64,000 nucleotides of DNA, from the NCBI GenBank assembly GCA_002573605.1, contig PDNA01000001.1:248001-312000 (forward strand), in the 5' to 3' direction. Position numbers and translations under genes: made by a program. The notes under the pieces were generated by a model, which saw only the letters and a program-made list of their open reading frames with translations, searched no databases and was not told where the DNA came from. Shown in pieces: positions 22,095 through 34,034 of the stretch. This stretch comes from Polytolypa hystricis UAMH7299 (Eukaryota > Ascomycota > Eurotiomycetes > Onygenales). Position 1 is the first letter of the stretch. The number at the start of each line of letters is the position of its first letter.

Positions 22095-23763
22095 TCACGG
22101 CCCATAATCCTTCAAGCGATCCTGATCAATAATCCTCGCTAGCTCAGGCAGTTTCCTCCGAAACTTTTCCCCCACAGTCCAATTCTTCAGCTGTCTTATA
22201 TGCTGCTCATATACGGGGTTTAGGCTCATACCGCTATTGTGATCCATGACTGGCGAAGAGGGCGCTGGTAAATAGTGCTGGGGAAGGGTACTTGTGGGTA
22301 TTCTCGATGCAGAAGTAGACTTCGAAACGACAATGTGCGATGGACTATATGGCCAGGAAATATCAAACCAGGACGAGTAGACGGAGGCAAACTCGTCAAA
22401 GTTTACTTCTGGATGCTCGATAAGATAGGCGCGCGCCTCTGGCCTACGTTTTGGTTTTGGTTTGAGCTTTTGTGGTTCTCTTCAATAAAGGGGATCTCCT
22501 TTGTTTTGGAGAAACTCAATTGAGGTAGGAAGTTTAGAACTTACCAGGGGACACGATCGATCCAGGCAGCGTGTCGAACGCTGAGCTGTATTGGATGCGG
22601 ACGCAGGAAGCCGGGTAGCTGCGCAAATGTTTCGGGGGTGCGGTATATGAGCCACTTTTCGAAGTCGAGGATGCAAACGTTAGCGATCCGTAGGATAACT
22701 GATTGTAGAAAAGACAACTAGCAAAGGGAAAAAGAGAATGGAAAATAAAAAGAACGACTACGTGACGCACATTAAGCAACTTATAAATACTATATAAACA
22801 CGAGACCTTCTTTGGCGGTGTATCAATCTCATGATACGAGAGTAAAAGGTCCGAAACTACCGTGGAAATCTCATGCACGGATCTCGTTTCTCGTTGTTTA
22901 TTTTCCGGTTCTAGGATCGCACTGACATTGAGTTGCTGCTGCTCAGGAGGGAGCGAGGTGATGTCGGGACTATTACTGAATGTTGCTCGCCGTGCTTCAA
23001 TATAGTCTTGGACGATACGGTCCGCGAGACATGATGGTTCTGTATTCCAGGGTACGGCTATATGTGGTGGAGCTTGTGGAGGACGAACTAGAGCAACTAG
23101 AGCTGTAGGAGGAGGCGGATTTGTATTCCAGGGACTCAGCTCTTGTACCGTACCTGCCGGCGCTGTAAACCCCATCCCTGTAGCAGCAGCAGCTGCTGCA
23201 GTATCACCGCTGGCAACGGGAAGTAACGTAGCAACCCCGGCAGTCGATGAGGCCCCAAAACCTGCATCTCTTTTCACATCCATCATAGCCTCCATCCCAT
23301 CATTATTCCACGCACCATACGCGTTACTCGTTGCTGCAGTCTGAAATCCGGACTCCGTACTAGGATGTACATTCGGCGTGCCTTCCAACCGCTCTCTAAG
23401 CACCCTATTCTCACTCCTCAGCATCTCCATATCCCTGCCAACATTGGCCCTGAGCGCCGCATGAGCCGTCCTCTCTGCCTCCAGGGCCTCAGACAGATGT
23501 GCAACGCGCTGCTGCAGCTCGTCAATGAACCAGCGAACCCGGTCGCGCATGGCGCGCTGGGACTTGCGGTCCCGAGCACGTTTGCGGGCCAGGCGGTCGG
23601 ATATTATGGCATTGTTGTCATTGTCATTGCTGTTGTTGTTGGTATTATCGCTGCCCGAGTCGGTGTTGGTGATTGCAGGTGCGTCTTCTGCATTGTTGTT
23701 GGTAGTGGTGGTGGTGATGGTGGCGGGGCCACCGGCTGTGGGTTGTTGAGCGGGCAGAGACAT
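22095..23763 (-). CDS. bZIP transcription factor with DUF3425 C-terminal domain
   Basis: Predicted 483-residue nuclear regulator. Exons in order of transcription: 23763-22771, 22654-22545, 22443-22095. After an Asn/Thr/Asp-rich N-terminus, the basic region RLARKRARDRKSQRAMRDR lies at about residues 57-75, followed by a leucine-zipper-like helix (about 78-127). The canonical bZIP Asn is replaced by Asp, as is usual in this fungal subfamily. The C-terminal half is DUF3425: VPWNTEPSCLADRIVQDYI, VVSDLLLSYHEIDTPPKKV, then across the first intron LLN/WLIYRTPETFAQLP, and RVPW/PEARAYLIEHPEV across the second. The first acceptor was chosen (AAAAG at 22655) because it restores this domain; a nearer acceptor gives poorer sequence. 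A start 15 bases upstream (23778) is also possible. Convergent with the ABM-like gene. Confidence 0.88.
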
Positions 23764-26528
23764 GGTGTATTGCCGCATAAAAAAAGGGGGAAACGGGGGG
23801 AGGAGGTGGAAACCCGCGGTTCGGGTTTTATTGTTCTCAATAGGGTCGGGATACTCTCTCGCAAACTGGACGTATCTGATATGGCAGCATTGTTAGTCGC
23901 AGCAGCTACGCCTGTCGTCAGCAAGCATTTTTCAGAGATGATGCTCTAAGTTTGCCACCGCGAAGCCAGAATTGCGGACATTGCGGATATTTCAGTCGGA
24001 CTAGCACAGTAGCGTAGCAAGTTGGGTGATCAGTCCCGAAGCACGCTCCATCCCAACCCCGTGGTACACACTGCCGAGATTTTGCGGGGAGTTCCCCAAC
24101 CCTTGTCTGCCAATTGCCGAGAGCTTCTTTTTTTCTTCTTCGGCACAATCTCTCACCACCCTCTACTTGGTGGTCAATTTCCATAAAATAGTATATACTC
24201 CTATTACTTGTCACGGAAAAGAGTATATCAATGCCCGCAACATCTCTCAGGAAGAGCCGCCTTGCTGGAGTGGATACTGCTACGGCCAACTCTCTTCCAG
24301 GACTACCATCATGGATATATCTCACAACGAGCACATACAATAGAGCTGTCAACAGGATAAAAGAGATCCTGAACAACAGATGATATTCACTACCTCATGA
24401 TCAAGTAATGTACCAGGGAAAGCCTAGCACCATTTCTCTCAGCTCAGATTTCTACAATGTGGGAATCATTTGAAAATGATGCAAGCAATTCAACATGAAC
24501 TGCAATATGATATTACTACCTCTCCATGCAACTACTAGATGTTTCTGTATCATTCTTGCCTCCTTCTTTTCTGGCACCAATCTGTTTTCTTTCTTTCTTT
24601 CTTTCTTTCTTTCTTTTGTTTGGCTTGAGTTAGTCCAAGTTGTCTGTCCTTCTATTTACGAGTTCAGCATGGAATATACTACTCAGTACACAACTCATCG
24701 CTTCACATCAGCCAAGTTTCACCCCCGTCAACTGCCTATGTTGTGGACAAGCCCTGCGATAGAGGTAGACATACTCTGATCCAGCAAGACAAACTTCTAT
24801 TCCCCTCCTATATATTGACTCGATGTACCTTTTGATGTTGATAAGATCAAGAGAGAGCGTGCTTATGACAATGGAGCTTGTTGTTGCTAGCTATAATGTT
24901 TGAGGATATATTATGTATATATATATTATCATCCTGCCCCACTGAGGAGTATCAACTGCATGGATTAGCCTTAAAGTGTTGCAATCATCTTTTATTCCTA
25001 AACATGACTTGCAAGCTACGTTGTACATCCCTTCCCATCTTTTCCTTCCTAGATAGGACTAATCTCACTCCTCTGAAGGAGCAGGATGAGCATGTCTAGA
25101 TAGGTTGCCTACGATACACCCACCCCTGGATATTCGATTCCAGCCACATCTTTCCTAAGAAAACTTGGTTCTACGCACTTCTCAAAGATGTCATAGCCTC
25201 ACCTGACACTCCATTAGAGAGGCAAATACATCGACTCGTGCTTATCAAACCTCATCTGAAGCATGATCACTAGTTTGGGAACTGCTTTGTGTAGGTATTA
25301 TCAGTCATGAGGAAGAATGAAACAGGCTACAACAACTTGGATGGAGGAAGAAGAATCTGAAAAAGAAGTACATTCAAGATACTCAGGCTGCAAACAGCTA
25401 TGTCCTGAAGTTGGTCAATGACCTCACAAACACACCAGTGGCAGAAAAGATGCTCCCCAAAGGGAAAGCTTCAATCCCTTCTATGAAGCTGCAGTAGCGA
25501 GAATAAATATAACAAAATAAAGTCAGACCTCTTAAAAATGAAGAAAAGTGATCAAGTTTGTTCATTTGCTTGCCTTGCTTGCTTACATTGCTCCACTATC
25601 CAGAGAGACATACTTGCAAAAAAAAAAAACAGAAAAAGAAAGAGAAAAATCATCCTGCTACAAAAGGTGAGAATTGATAAAAATGACATATATAAGTTAC
25701 TTAAAATGCAAAGAAGGCTAAAAAGAAAACACTTTGAAAAATAAATTTATTGGCACAAGAAGAGAGTTTAATAAGAAGGGAAAAGGAGAAAAGAAAATCA
25801 GAAACAAGACATAAAGGGAAAAGAAAAGGAAAAAGGAAAAAAAAGAAAAACACACAACAGCAAAAAACAAGAACAGTAGGGAAAATCCTATGAAAGAAGA
25901 AAAAGAGAAAAACAAAGGAAATAATAGAGTTTATCCGAACCGAATCAGAAAAGAACACAACGAGGAAGGAGCGGGCACGCCAGTATGTTGAAAGAAGAGG
26001 AGGGTAGGAGGAGGGCCCGGAGACGGGATTCCTGCATGCAAAATACATGGAAAAAAAAGAACAGAAGGGGGAATATAGCATGCACCAAGCTGCAGTAGTA
26101 GTACACCTGTAAGAGAAGAAGGAAGGAAAGAAACGAATATCTACTTCACCGAAAGGAAAACCGCCCATCAAAACTAGAAATAAAGGGTTCACAAGAGAAA
26201 GAAGAATATCAGTATCAACTAGCCCCCTTCCTTCCAGCTCCTTGAACACGGGGGGAAAGGCACGCTCAATAGTCAACAAAGGCCTCCTTGTTCGCTGGAT
26301 TTGCTAGGTCGTAGCATTTTTCGGCAATTTTTGCCCTTGTCCCACGTATTATGTATGTATCAGTATTAAAATTAGTTTATGCCCGGCATTACCTCCAAGG
26401 GTGTGTAGAAACGACAATGTAAGTAAATGCTTCCAATGTTGCAAATCGGCAGACAGAAAAGCGCCAGAAACGGTTCGGATAAGGGTGAGAGTCGGAGTAT
26501 ATCATGTAGATTTGTTGACCTGAATGGA
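23764..26528. other. Intergenic, T-rich, possible repeat-derived DNA
   Basis: 2.8 kb without a supported gene. From 24.4 to 25.5 kb the + strand is T/C-rich with many broken short frames, which looks like old mobile-element or pseudogene text, though no family was recognised. From 25.6 to 26.2 kb it is extremely A-rich; the long minus-strand frame there is only a Phe/Leu/Ser translation of poly-purine and was not called. Confidence 0.45.
24585..24616. repeat. (TTTC)n microsatellite
   Basis: About eight tandem copies of TTTC. Simple repeat; no function implied. Confidence 0.9.
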
Positions 26529-29500
26529 TTATCGATCCTCGCCGGTCCGTGCCTTTCCACGTCTCCTAAAGAAGTCCATGACCTTTCTCGCAGCACCGGA
26601 GCTGCCTGAATGATGAGCCTTCTCGTACTCGTAGGCGTCTGCAAATTTGCGATTAGGCTTCTGAAGTACCGTATTGCCTCGATGAGATCTGCCTGTTTGT
26701 ATCGATTGCCGGGAGCTATTGTGGAAGTCGGAGCTATAACCTTCAGAAAAGCCTGATCTGAGTTCATCCCCATAGCCATGTTGTTGGTGTTGCGGATTGT
26801 AATTCGAAGCAGACACATTTGAATCACTCTGGTAGTATCCTTGATCGCCAGCGTGAGAAGGTGCGGGGTGCTGTTCATACTGATACTGTTGCGGAGTAGC
26901 ATGGAGGGCCGCGAACTGCTGATCAATGTGGGCAGCGTAGTCCATCTGTCCAAGAGACTGCTCATCTTGAGGCCTTATCGAACCCTGAGTTCCATCGCTT
27001 GTAGCCAGGTTGGGATTACGTGACGGTTCTACACTAGCTGCAGTGGCAGGAGCCGATGGTATCTGTCGCCGTTGAGGTCCCTGGTTTCCGGTCTGTATGA
27101 AATCATCCACTTGTGTTACGTAGGATTCGGTTGTAGGGGTCGGTTCCTTGCTCGAGGACGAAAACGACTTTAGGGAGAAAGATGGAGGTAGTAACGAGAA
27201 TCTTCGGGGCCTAGATTCATTGCTATTATCCGTGGTTTTCCGATGGAATGCATGAGAAATAGATCGACGAGAATCCATTGACGCTCTCGGATCTTCTGAG
27301 ACATGTGGCTCCTTCATGCTGGTTGGGGGATAACGTTTACCAGACCGGGGACGAGGGGAGGAAGGTTGTGAGGGACGACTACCGAATAGAGACACTGGTC
27401 GGCCAAAGAGTTTCTCGCCAATGCTTGTAACAGTGCTCGACCGCTTGTGTCCTTTTGGCGGCGGGAAACTTGGGACAGCACTTCGCTGGGATCCGGTTGG
27501 AGTTGCCCGTGCGCTTGGAAGCCCAATAGACATCTCGTCGGTCTGTTGAGGAATTGGAGCAGATATATTATAGTGCTTGCCACTCTTCGGCTGGGCAAGT
27601 CGGCCTTGGGCATTGGTAGTTGCAACTGCTGGCGCGGCGGGCTGACTATAAGATCCTCTAGAGGGCAGACGACCATCGAACCTACCGCCCGTAGAGGCCA
27701 TAGAACCGCCGGTTTGGGGCCGAGTGGTTTGTGGGACTGCACCGTGAGTACCAGAGAATGCTCCAGTTAGGTCTGAAATCGAACTGGCAACACCTTTGTG
27801 TGATGGATAAGGCTGTGATGGATGAGGCATACCTTGAGTGCGCTCCGCTGTCGTTGTGCCATAACCTCGCGAGCCAGACTCCATGCTTACAGGAGGATCT
27901 TTTGGCAATGGCTTTGACCTCGATGCCGCAGCAGTATCTTGCACTGGAGCAGTAGGCTCTCTGCTGGTAGATCGTGCCCGCTGGTGTGACGAACCGGATG
28001 CAGCTGCCGCAGGCTCCAAGGATGTCGATTCCGTGCGAGACTCGCCACGGACAGTTTGGGACTGAGGAGCCACATACTCCACCTGAACGGTTCGGCGTTT
28101 AGCGTCCCGCTGGGCCTTGGGTTGCGCCTCATCTTGTGCAATCTTGCCCTGTTGGTGGTTGAGGCCTCCAACCGGCGATGATACGTTACTCTGGTGAGAT
28201 TTGGGAGGTTCTCTAACGGAGGCACTGCGAGCAAGCGAGGGGCCTTCTTGGTGATCTTCTATGAAACAAGTTAGCAAGACAGGACACTAAGGGAAGGGAT
28301 TACTGATTCGTATATGGGCAGACAGGGGAGTCGAGCTTACCAGCAGGAACAGTTGTGTTCGCAATATCTGCTACATTCGTGGTGTTGCTGGTGATATGGG
28401 CCATAACATGTGCATACTCCGTGAGCCAACTATGCCTAGCGACCTCGAAGAGATCCGCACGCTTGCGTGGGTCAGGGACCAGGATTCGTCGGAGTAAATC
28501 TCGCGCATGGGGTGTGACGTATTCGGGGAAGGTAAGGGGCGTTGTGACAATGTATTTGTAAAGTAGATTGATGTTGTCGCCCTCTGGGTTGGCAGGATCG
28601 TCATCGAAGGGTAGATAGCCAGCCAGCATAGCATACTATATCAAAAACACAGTGCTAGTTAGGGATGGGGAATCTCTACGGTGACGATGCATTAGGAAAG
28701 ATATAGATGGCGAACTTACCAAGATAACTCCGCAGCTCCAAATATCAACCTTCCGTCCTGTATACAACGAATCGCTCACAACAAGCTCAGGAGCGGCGTA
28801 GCAAGGGCTACCACAGCTTGTCTGCATAAGATCGCCTCGCCTCATCCCATTCACATCCGTCCGATCAAGTCTCATCCTCTTGACGAAGTCCTTGTTGGTC
28901 AAATTGTACTCAATCTCCTCGCCCAATTCTTCTATAGGGTTGAATGTATTCGCAAAGCCAAAGTCGGTGATGATGATGTTTCGATTACGATCCAGTAGCA
29001 AGTTCTCTAGCTTTAGATCACGATGAACAATGCCCTTTTTGTGAAGATAGCCGACGCCAGATACTAGCTGGGCAAAAAGTCGACGAGCCGAGTTGTCCTT
29101 GAGATAACGATGGAGAAGAATGTAGTCAAATAACTCGCCCCCAGAAGCGTATTCCAAAATAATGCCGATATGACGATCTGTCTCCACCATCTCATGCAAC
29201 CGCACAATGTTCGGGTGAGACAATTCCCTCAGAATCGAAATCTCGCGGTATATCTTAGGAAGGCGGCTGGGATTGGTACCCAAACTCTCGCGTCGAATCA
29301 ACTTGATAGCAACCTGCACACTACCATCTTTCTTCCAGCCAAGCTTTACCTTGCCAAATTCGCCTTCACCGATTGTCTGTCCGAGGATGTACTCTCCAAA
29401 GGTTGTCTCTTTTCGGCGTGATGACGAGTTCGAATAATCTTGTCGGGTTCGGGCTGAACGGGGGACATCTTCCACACCATCATTCCCCACCACTGCCAGT

Positions 29501-30291
29501 GCAGAAGACGCATGTGGATCTGGCTGTGCGTCGGCCTGCCGTTCATGTTCCCCCATAATATCGATTTCTGGTTCTGCGGCTTCCGCACTGTTAGGCACTG
29601 CGTTTGCTTCCCTAACAGGCCCACCGGGAACCGAGCTGGGACCCATTGCAGCCTCTGATCGACTTTGGATTGCGTTGGCAGAAGATGGATCTCGGCGCTC
29701 TCTAGTACTTGCTGCTCGGTGGGGGATTTCAGGAGAATGTGGGTTTTTGCGGCGCGATCGAGTAGCAGAATTAGTTACGTCGTCCCTGGGTCTATCTCTG
29801 CCTGCGGTTCGTTCACGGTCCGCACGGTCGCGTGGCTCATCACCTCTCTGCTTACTCCGGCCCGAAGTGCCCAATTGGTCTGCCGATGAAGCATTGGAGG
29901 GCACAGCGGAGGAAGTGCGGCTTCGATGGTTCGACGACGTGCGTGGAGGGGGAATTGGCGGGCCACTGCGAACATCAGCAATGATAGGGCGATTTCGTGG
30001 AGTTCCAGCTCCCTGGGACGGGGTTGGCGTGACGGGGGATGCATGGGTAGACGGAGGCAGCGGGTGGTTCCGAGGGGAGCTCATTGCTGATGCGACTGCT
30101 GAGGATGGGGAGTAGAATTGTTGTGGTGCAAGAGGTGAACTGGACACGGCGGCATTGTCACCCAGCCTGGCCTGAAGCTGTGGAGAGTGCGAGGAGTGTG
30201 TGTGTGGGAGTGATTGAGCCTGGGAAGAAGAGGTTGGCGCATACTGGCTTGGAGGGCTATGCTGGGTTAATGTCTGCATAGCAGATGACAT
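26529..30291 (-). CDS. kfsA: Serine/threonine protein kinase, Kin4/KfsA-like
   Basis: Predicted 1198-residue kinase. Exons in order: 30291-28720, 28635-28341, 28258-26529. A long disordered Ser/Pro/Arg-rich N-terminus (1-295) precedes the catalytic domain (about 296-620): Gly loop GEGEFGKV, VAIK lysine (about 330), HRDLKLEN (Asp about 425), DFGFAN (443), TSCGSPCYAAPE, then across intron 1 GVIL/YAMLAGYLPFDDD. All catalytic residues are intact. The activation segment is unusually long, about 58 residues from DFG to APE, with an inserted acidic/basic stretch. The C-terminal 570 residues are disordered and end in a basic helix KVMDFFRRRGKARTGEDR that could bind membrane. The closest known role is A. 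nidulans KfsA, a Kin4 homologue affecting septation and conidiation; yeast Kin4 is a spindle-position checkpoint kinase. Family assignment is firm; the symbol is by resemblance. Confidence 0.88.
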
Positions 30292-33200
30292 GCCTTCCTA
30301 GAGGAGCGAGAAGGAGCAAGAGCAGCAGCTGCAACCAATGTTTCCATGCAAGGGAAGGTGATGCCAATCACTGCTAAGATGGACCAGCTCAGCAGTGCAA
30401 TGAAATGACCTTGTACTGGATTTACAGCTGCTGTCTGTATGGCTGGAGAACTGAGACAACAGTGGTGTTGGCAGAGAAGATTGTCGAGCGATGTGTCACT
30501 CAGTTGTCAATCCAAAAAGATGCTGCTTCTCAAGAGATGCAAGCGAGCTGTTCAAAGAAGCAGGAACACAATGGTACACCCGCCCTAAAAATGCCAAATG
30601 CAACAGCAGCCTGGCGTGACAACAAAGACCTCTAGGAATATTTAAGCCTTGGCCTGTATGTTGTGTGCGTTGATGTCCTGGTCAGCCAACAACATGCAGC
30701 AGGGGGTTATGGTTTCTTGTTTCTTATTTGATCCCTTTCATCAAGACCCCAAACATATCAAAGACAGTACGGTATCCAAATAGGGCTTTCGTAGCGGAGA
30801 ACGGCGTCAATTCGGATCCTCCCAGTATCAAAGACACACTCAATGGCGAGGCTTCGAGGTAACAGCTACTCGGGATGGGCGATTGGACGGCGTCAGGCGA
30901 GTTCAGATCAACGACTGGTCAGCGATACGACGGAAGGGGGTGGAGGTGTTCTGCGCGATGGCTCCAGCGACCAGCTTTGGAGAGAGAACGTCGTTTTCGA
31001 TAATGATACGTGGGTAGTCCCGAGTCGAGCAAATTGGCATGGTAGACAACAGGTAGGCACTAACGATAATACGAAACCGCAGCGTGATAGAGAGGCGCGG
31101 AGAAAGAAACGCCGTAGGAGCGAAGTGAGACCTAGGGAAGCCGACCGAGCGGCCTGGTCAACAGCTGGCGTGGGACAACGAAAACGGGAGACGGAGCGAA
31201 CTCAAGTGACGGGAGGGGAAGAGGGGACGCAAATCCCCAAGAAGAGGGAGAGATAATAATGGACGTCGACGGGGGGGAGGGGAGGGGAGGGGAGGGGAGA
31301 GAGGAAGGGAAGGGATGGAGAGAGAGGGTGAGTGAGGTGTGAGAGACGCGATGCGGTGTGTTGATGATCTGGCAGATGGGGATGGCGTTGTTTTGGGGCG
31401 CTTGGGCTGGGCACAACCGACTGACTGAGAAGGGTGTGGCCGATCGCTAAGCTGGAGTCTCCTCCACAATTACAACCCAAAAGAACGGTTTCTGCCAGTA
31501 GATCATGTACAAAAGCATGGCTATCTCCAATACTATGCCCTACGAGGGAAGTGAATCTACAGCGATGGCTGGTCTAATTCACTGGCAGATCTGTGAGCCA
31601 GAGCTGTATCACAGGCTGCAGAACGAAGACTCAGACAACTGTTACCCTGGGTTGGCAGCGAGGTGCTCCGTAGTGTCTCTCCACTTCGCCAAATTCCCCC
31701 GTGAATGACAAGACAGCTCTCAGCTCGACGACGAACTATTTTCTAATTATTTTCCAGTCGTTCGCCCACTTCTTTCGATTCTGGTTCTCGAATGGGGACT
31801 ACGGATGATTGCTCACTCAGCACAGTCCAGTTCCAGGGACTGCAACCATCCTCAGGGTAAGAAAATATTCCCCCTGGAAAAGATGAGAACGGTAATACAA
31901 ATCAAACAAGGATAATTCTGGAAGGGTACACAGCATAGGGGAAGAGGGAGAAAGGGGACAGCAAATCAAGTAAATGCTTTCCTTCAATCCTTCCACTATA
32001 TTTCGCACGCTATTTAGAAATCTTGTCGATAATACCAGACAGACATTCCCTCATTATTCAACCATGAAACAAGGAAAAATGGAAACGCGCGGACGTATGG
32101 AAATTCTGGAAATTAGCCCAAGGATCGGATTATTCCCAGCTTTAAAATAAAAATAAAAATCAATATTGGACGGGAGATATAGACGTCCTGGTACACTCCA
32201 GCTCGACGCTGGATGATTCCCTCCCTTGGGTACAGAGCACGTTTGCTCAAAAATAATCTCCCTCTCTCTCGAAACTCGCAAGCCAGGAAAGCATGTCTCT
32301 AATCTGAAACGCCATCTGACAAGGATTACCCCTACACCTTTTTAATGTATGTATGTATGAAAGCCACCGCTTTGCGCCGATGATCGCTCGCTCCTGCAAA
32401 TCATTTGATTCTTATTTTCACTTTTATTTGGAAATCAGCTCCAGCCTCAACAAGCCCAGTGCCAGTATAGTCTTCACAAAAGTGTCCTCTGCTACTTTAT
32501 GTATACAGAGGAGTTATACATACACATATCTTGCAACAATTTGTTCTGCACAGGTTGTGCATAGTCCTTCCATTTCTTCACCTGCTGTCCTCCCTGCTTT
32601 GCTAGACCTAACTATGCATTTTATTTTCACACTTGCTTGCAGTCCACTCTAACATGTGAAGAAATTGAAATAATGCTGCTGAGACTCTTCTTCTCTTGCC
32701 TTGAAGAGACTTTCAGCAATTACTATGTCAAAGCCAGGTATTTCTAATTCTACTCCTAATTTTCCTTCTCCTTCTCAGCAATTTATGCTTGTTTACATGT
32801 TATATTGGAGTGTATTAGAATAGTACCATAGGGTCGATTCGAACCATATGCAATGGAAATTGAACTAGTTGCCGACCGAGAATAGAGGGAGAGAAAAGGG
32901 TTCTGTTCGCCCTTGCTCTGCATATGAAGCAGCTAGCTATCCGTAGTATACATATATAAAACATAGTCCTCCATGCATCGTCCCTGGACAGATTTGAGCC
33001 TACCCTCAGACCAGGAAGATTAAAAAGAAGTAAAGGATAAACTATATCTTAAGCGAAAAGATATTTATATGCACATAAGTACTTTGATCCGGCGATACGC
33101 GCTCGTCTCCTGCTATCTCCCAATCTTCAAATAGCGCCGCCCTGAATCAAACAGGCTTCCCCCTCGGCTCCTCTCCTCAAAACCAAAACGCCTCCACAAC

Positions 33201-34034
33201 CCATCCCCGCGGAAAATAAAAAACAGAAAAAATAAAAATAGTAGTAAAAAAGATTGTCTTCACGCACAGCGCTTCGGAAAATAAATATACATATTTGTCC
33301 AATCACTTATCCCTTCATCGAAAAACCCCCATCAAGCCTAAAGAAGAACGAACGAACATCATGCAGGGGCGGGAGGATATATATATTAAACTTCCGCCCC
33401 CAAAAGGGGCCCGGGCCCCTTTCTTTTCCCCCTCACTTTATCTGCACCGCTACTTCGCTCTCTTCCCATCCGTGAAAATTCTGATTTATCCTGCATTTCT
33501 CTCGCATATATATACTTCACTACATAACGCCTCGAATGTGACTAAAACGTTTCGACAGATAACCGCAAAAAGAGCGATGATAAATAGGTCGGGGGTGAAA
33601 GATCCATGAATAAAATTTACCCTAGTCTAGTAGAAATATAGAAAAAATTACATAAGAGATTGGATGATTGAAGATGAAAATGACATTTTTTTTATAAAAA
33701 AAACCTAGAACCCCATTTTGTATTCCCCTGATACTTTAAAATATCCACAATAGAATGGCTCCATGGCTGAAAAAGAAAAAAAAGAGAAAAGAAAAGATGG
33801 AAAATGAAAATAATACAAAATCACAAAGTGAAAGAACAAAAAAGCACAAAAAAAAACTAGAGAAGTCCAGATCATTACCATCATTAAATTCTCCGGAGGA
33901 GAGACATAGTACCTACCAACCGTAGATAGTTTGTCCACCCCATCCGATAAAAGAATCCCACATCCCACAAGATAAATAGAGAAAACGAATGAACATGCTA
34001 ATTAGGGAAAAAAGAAAAAAAAAGAAACCCACTA
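30292..34034. other. Intergenic, 3.7 kb
   Basis: Upstream of the kinase (both flanking genes are on the minus strand) this should contain the kinase promoter and leader, then the 3' end of the spartin-like gene near 33.7-34.0 kb, which is A-rich. Between 32.4 and 32.9 kb the text is T-rich and fragmentary, like decayed repeat DNA. No convincing coding sequence. Confidence 0.45.
31271..31297. repeat. G-run tandem repeat (GGGGA)n, G-quadruplex/STRE-like
   Basis: A run of seven G followed by four AGGGG units on the + strand gives five G-runs separated by single A. It lies about 980 bp upstream of the kinase start codon. It could fold into a G-quadruplex, and it contains repeated AGGGG (complement CCCCT), the core of fungal stress-response elements. 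Function is inferred only. Confidence 0.75.

Noticed and set aside
23365..23949. 194-codon plus-strand frame opposite the bZIP gene
   Set aside because: Antisense shadow; its Val/Gly/Ile-rich text is the complement of the Asn/Thr-rich N-terminus.
25701..26279. 192-codon minus-strand open frame
   Set aside because: Pure translation of an A-rich/purine tract giving Phe/Leu/Ser/Cys strings; no motif and no promoter context.
29675..30115. 146-codon plus-strand frame opposite the kinase N-terminus
   Set aside because: Antisense shadow of the GC-rich disordered region of the kinase.
32820..32860. TTCGAATC/GATTCGAAC strings resembling a tRNA T-loop (also near 39645 and 16245)
   Set aside because: The flanking stems do not pair and no D or anticodon arm can be drawn, so no tRNA gene was called.
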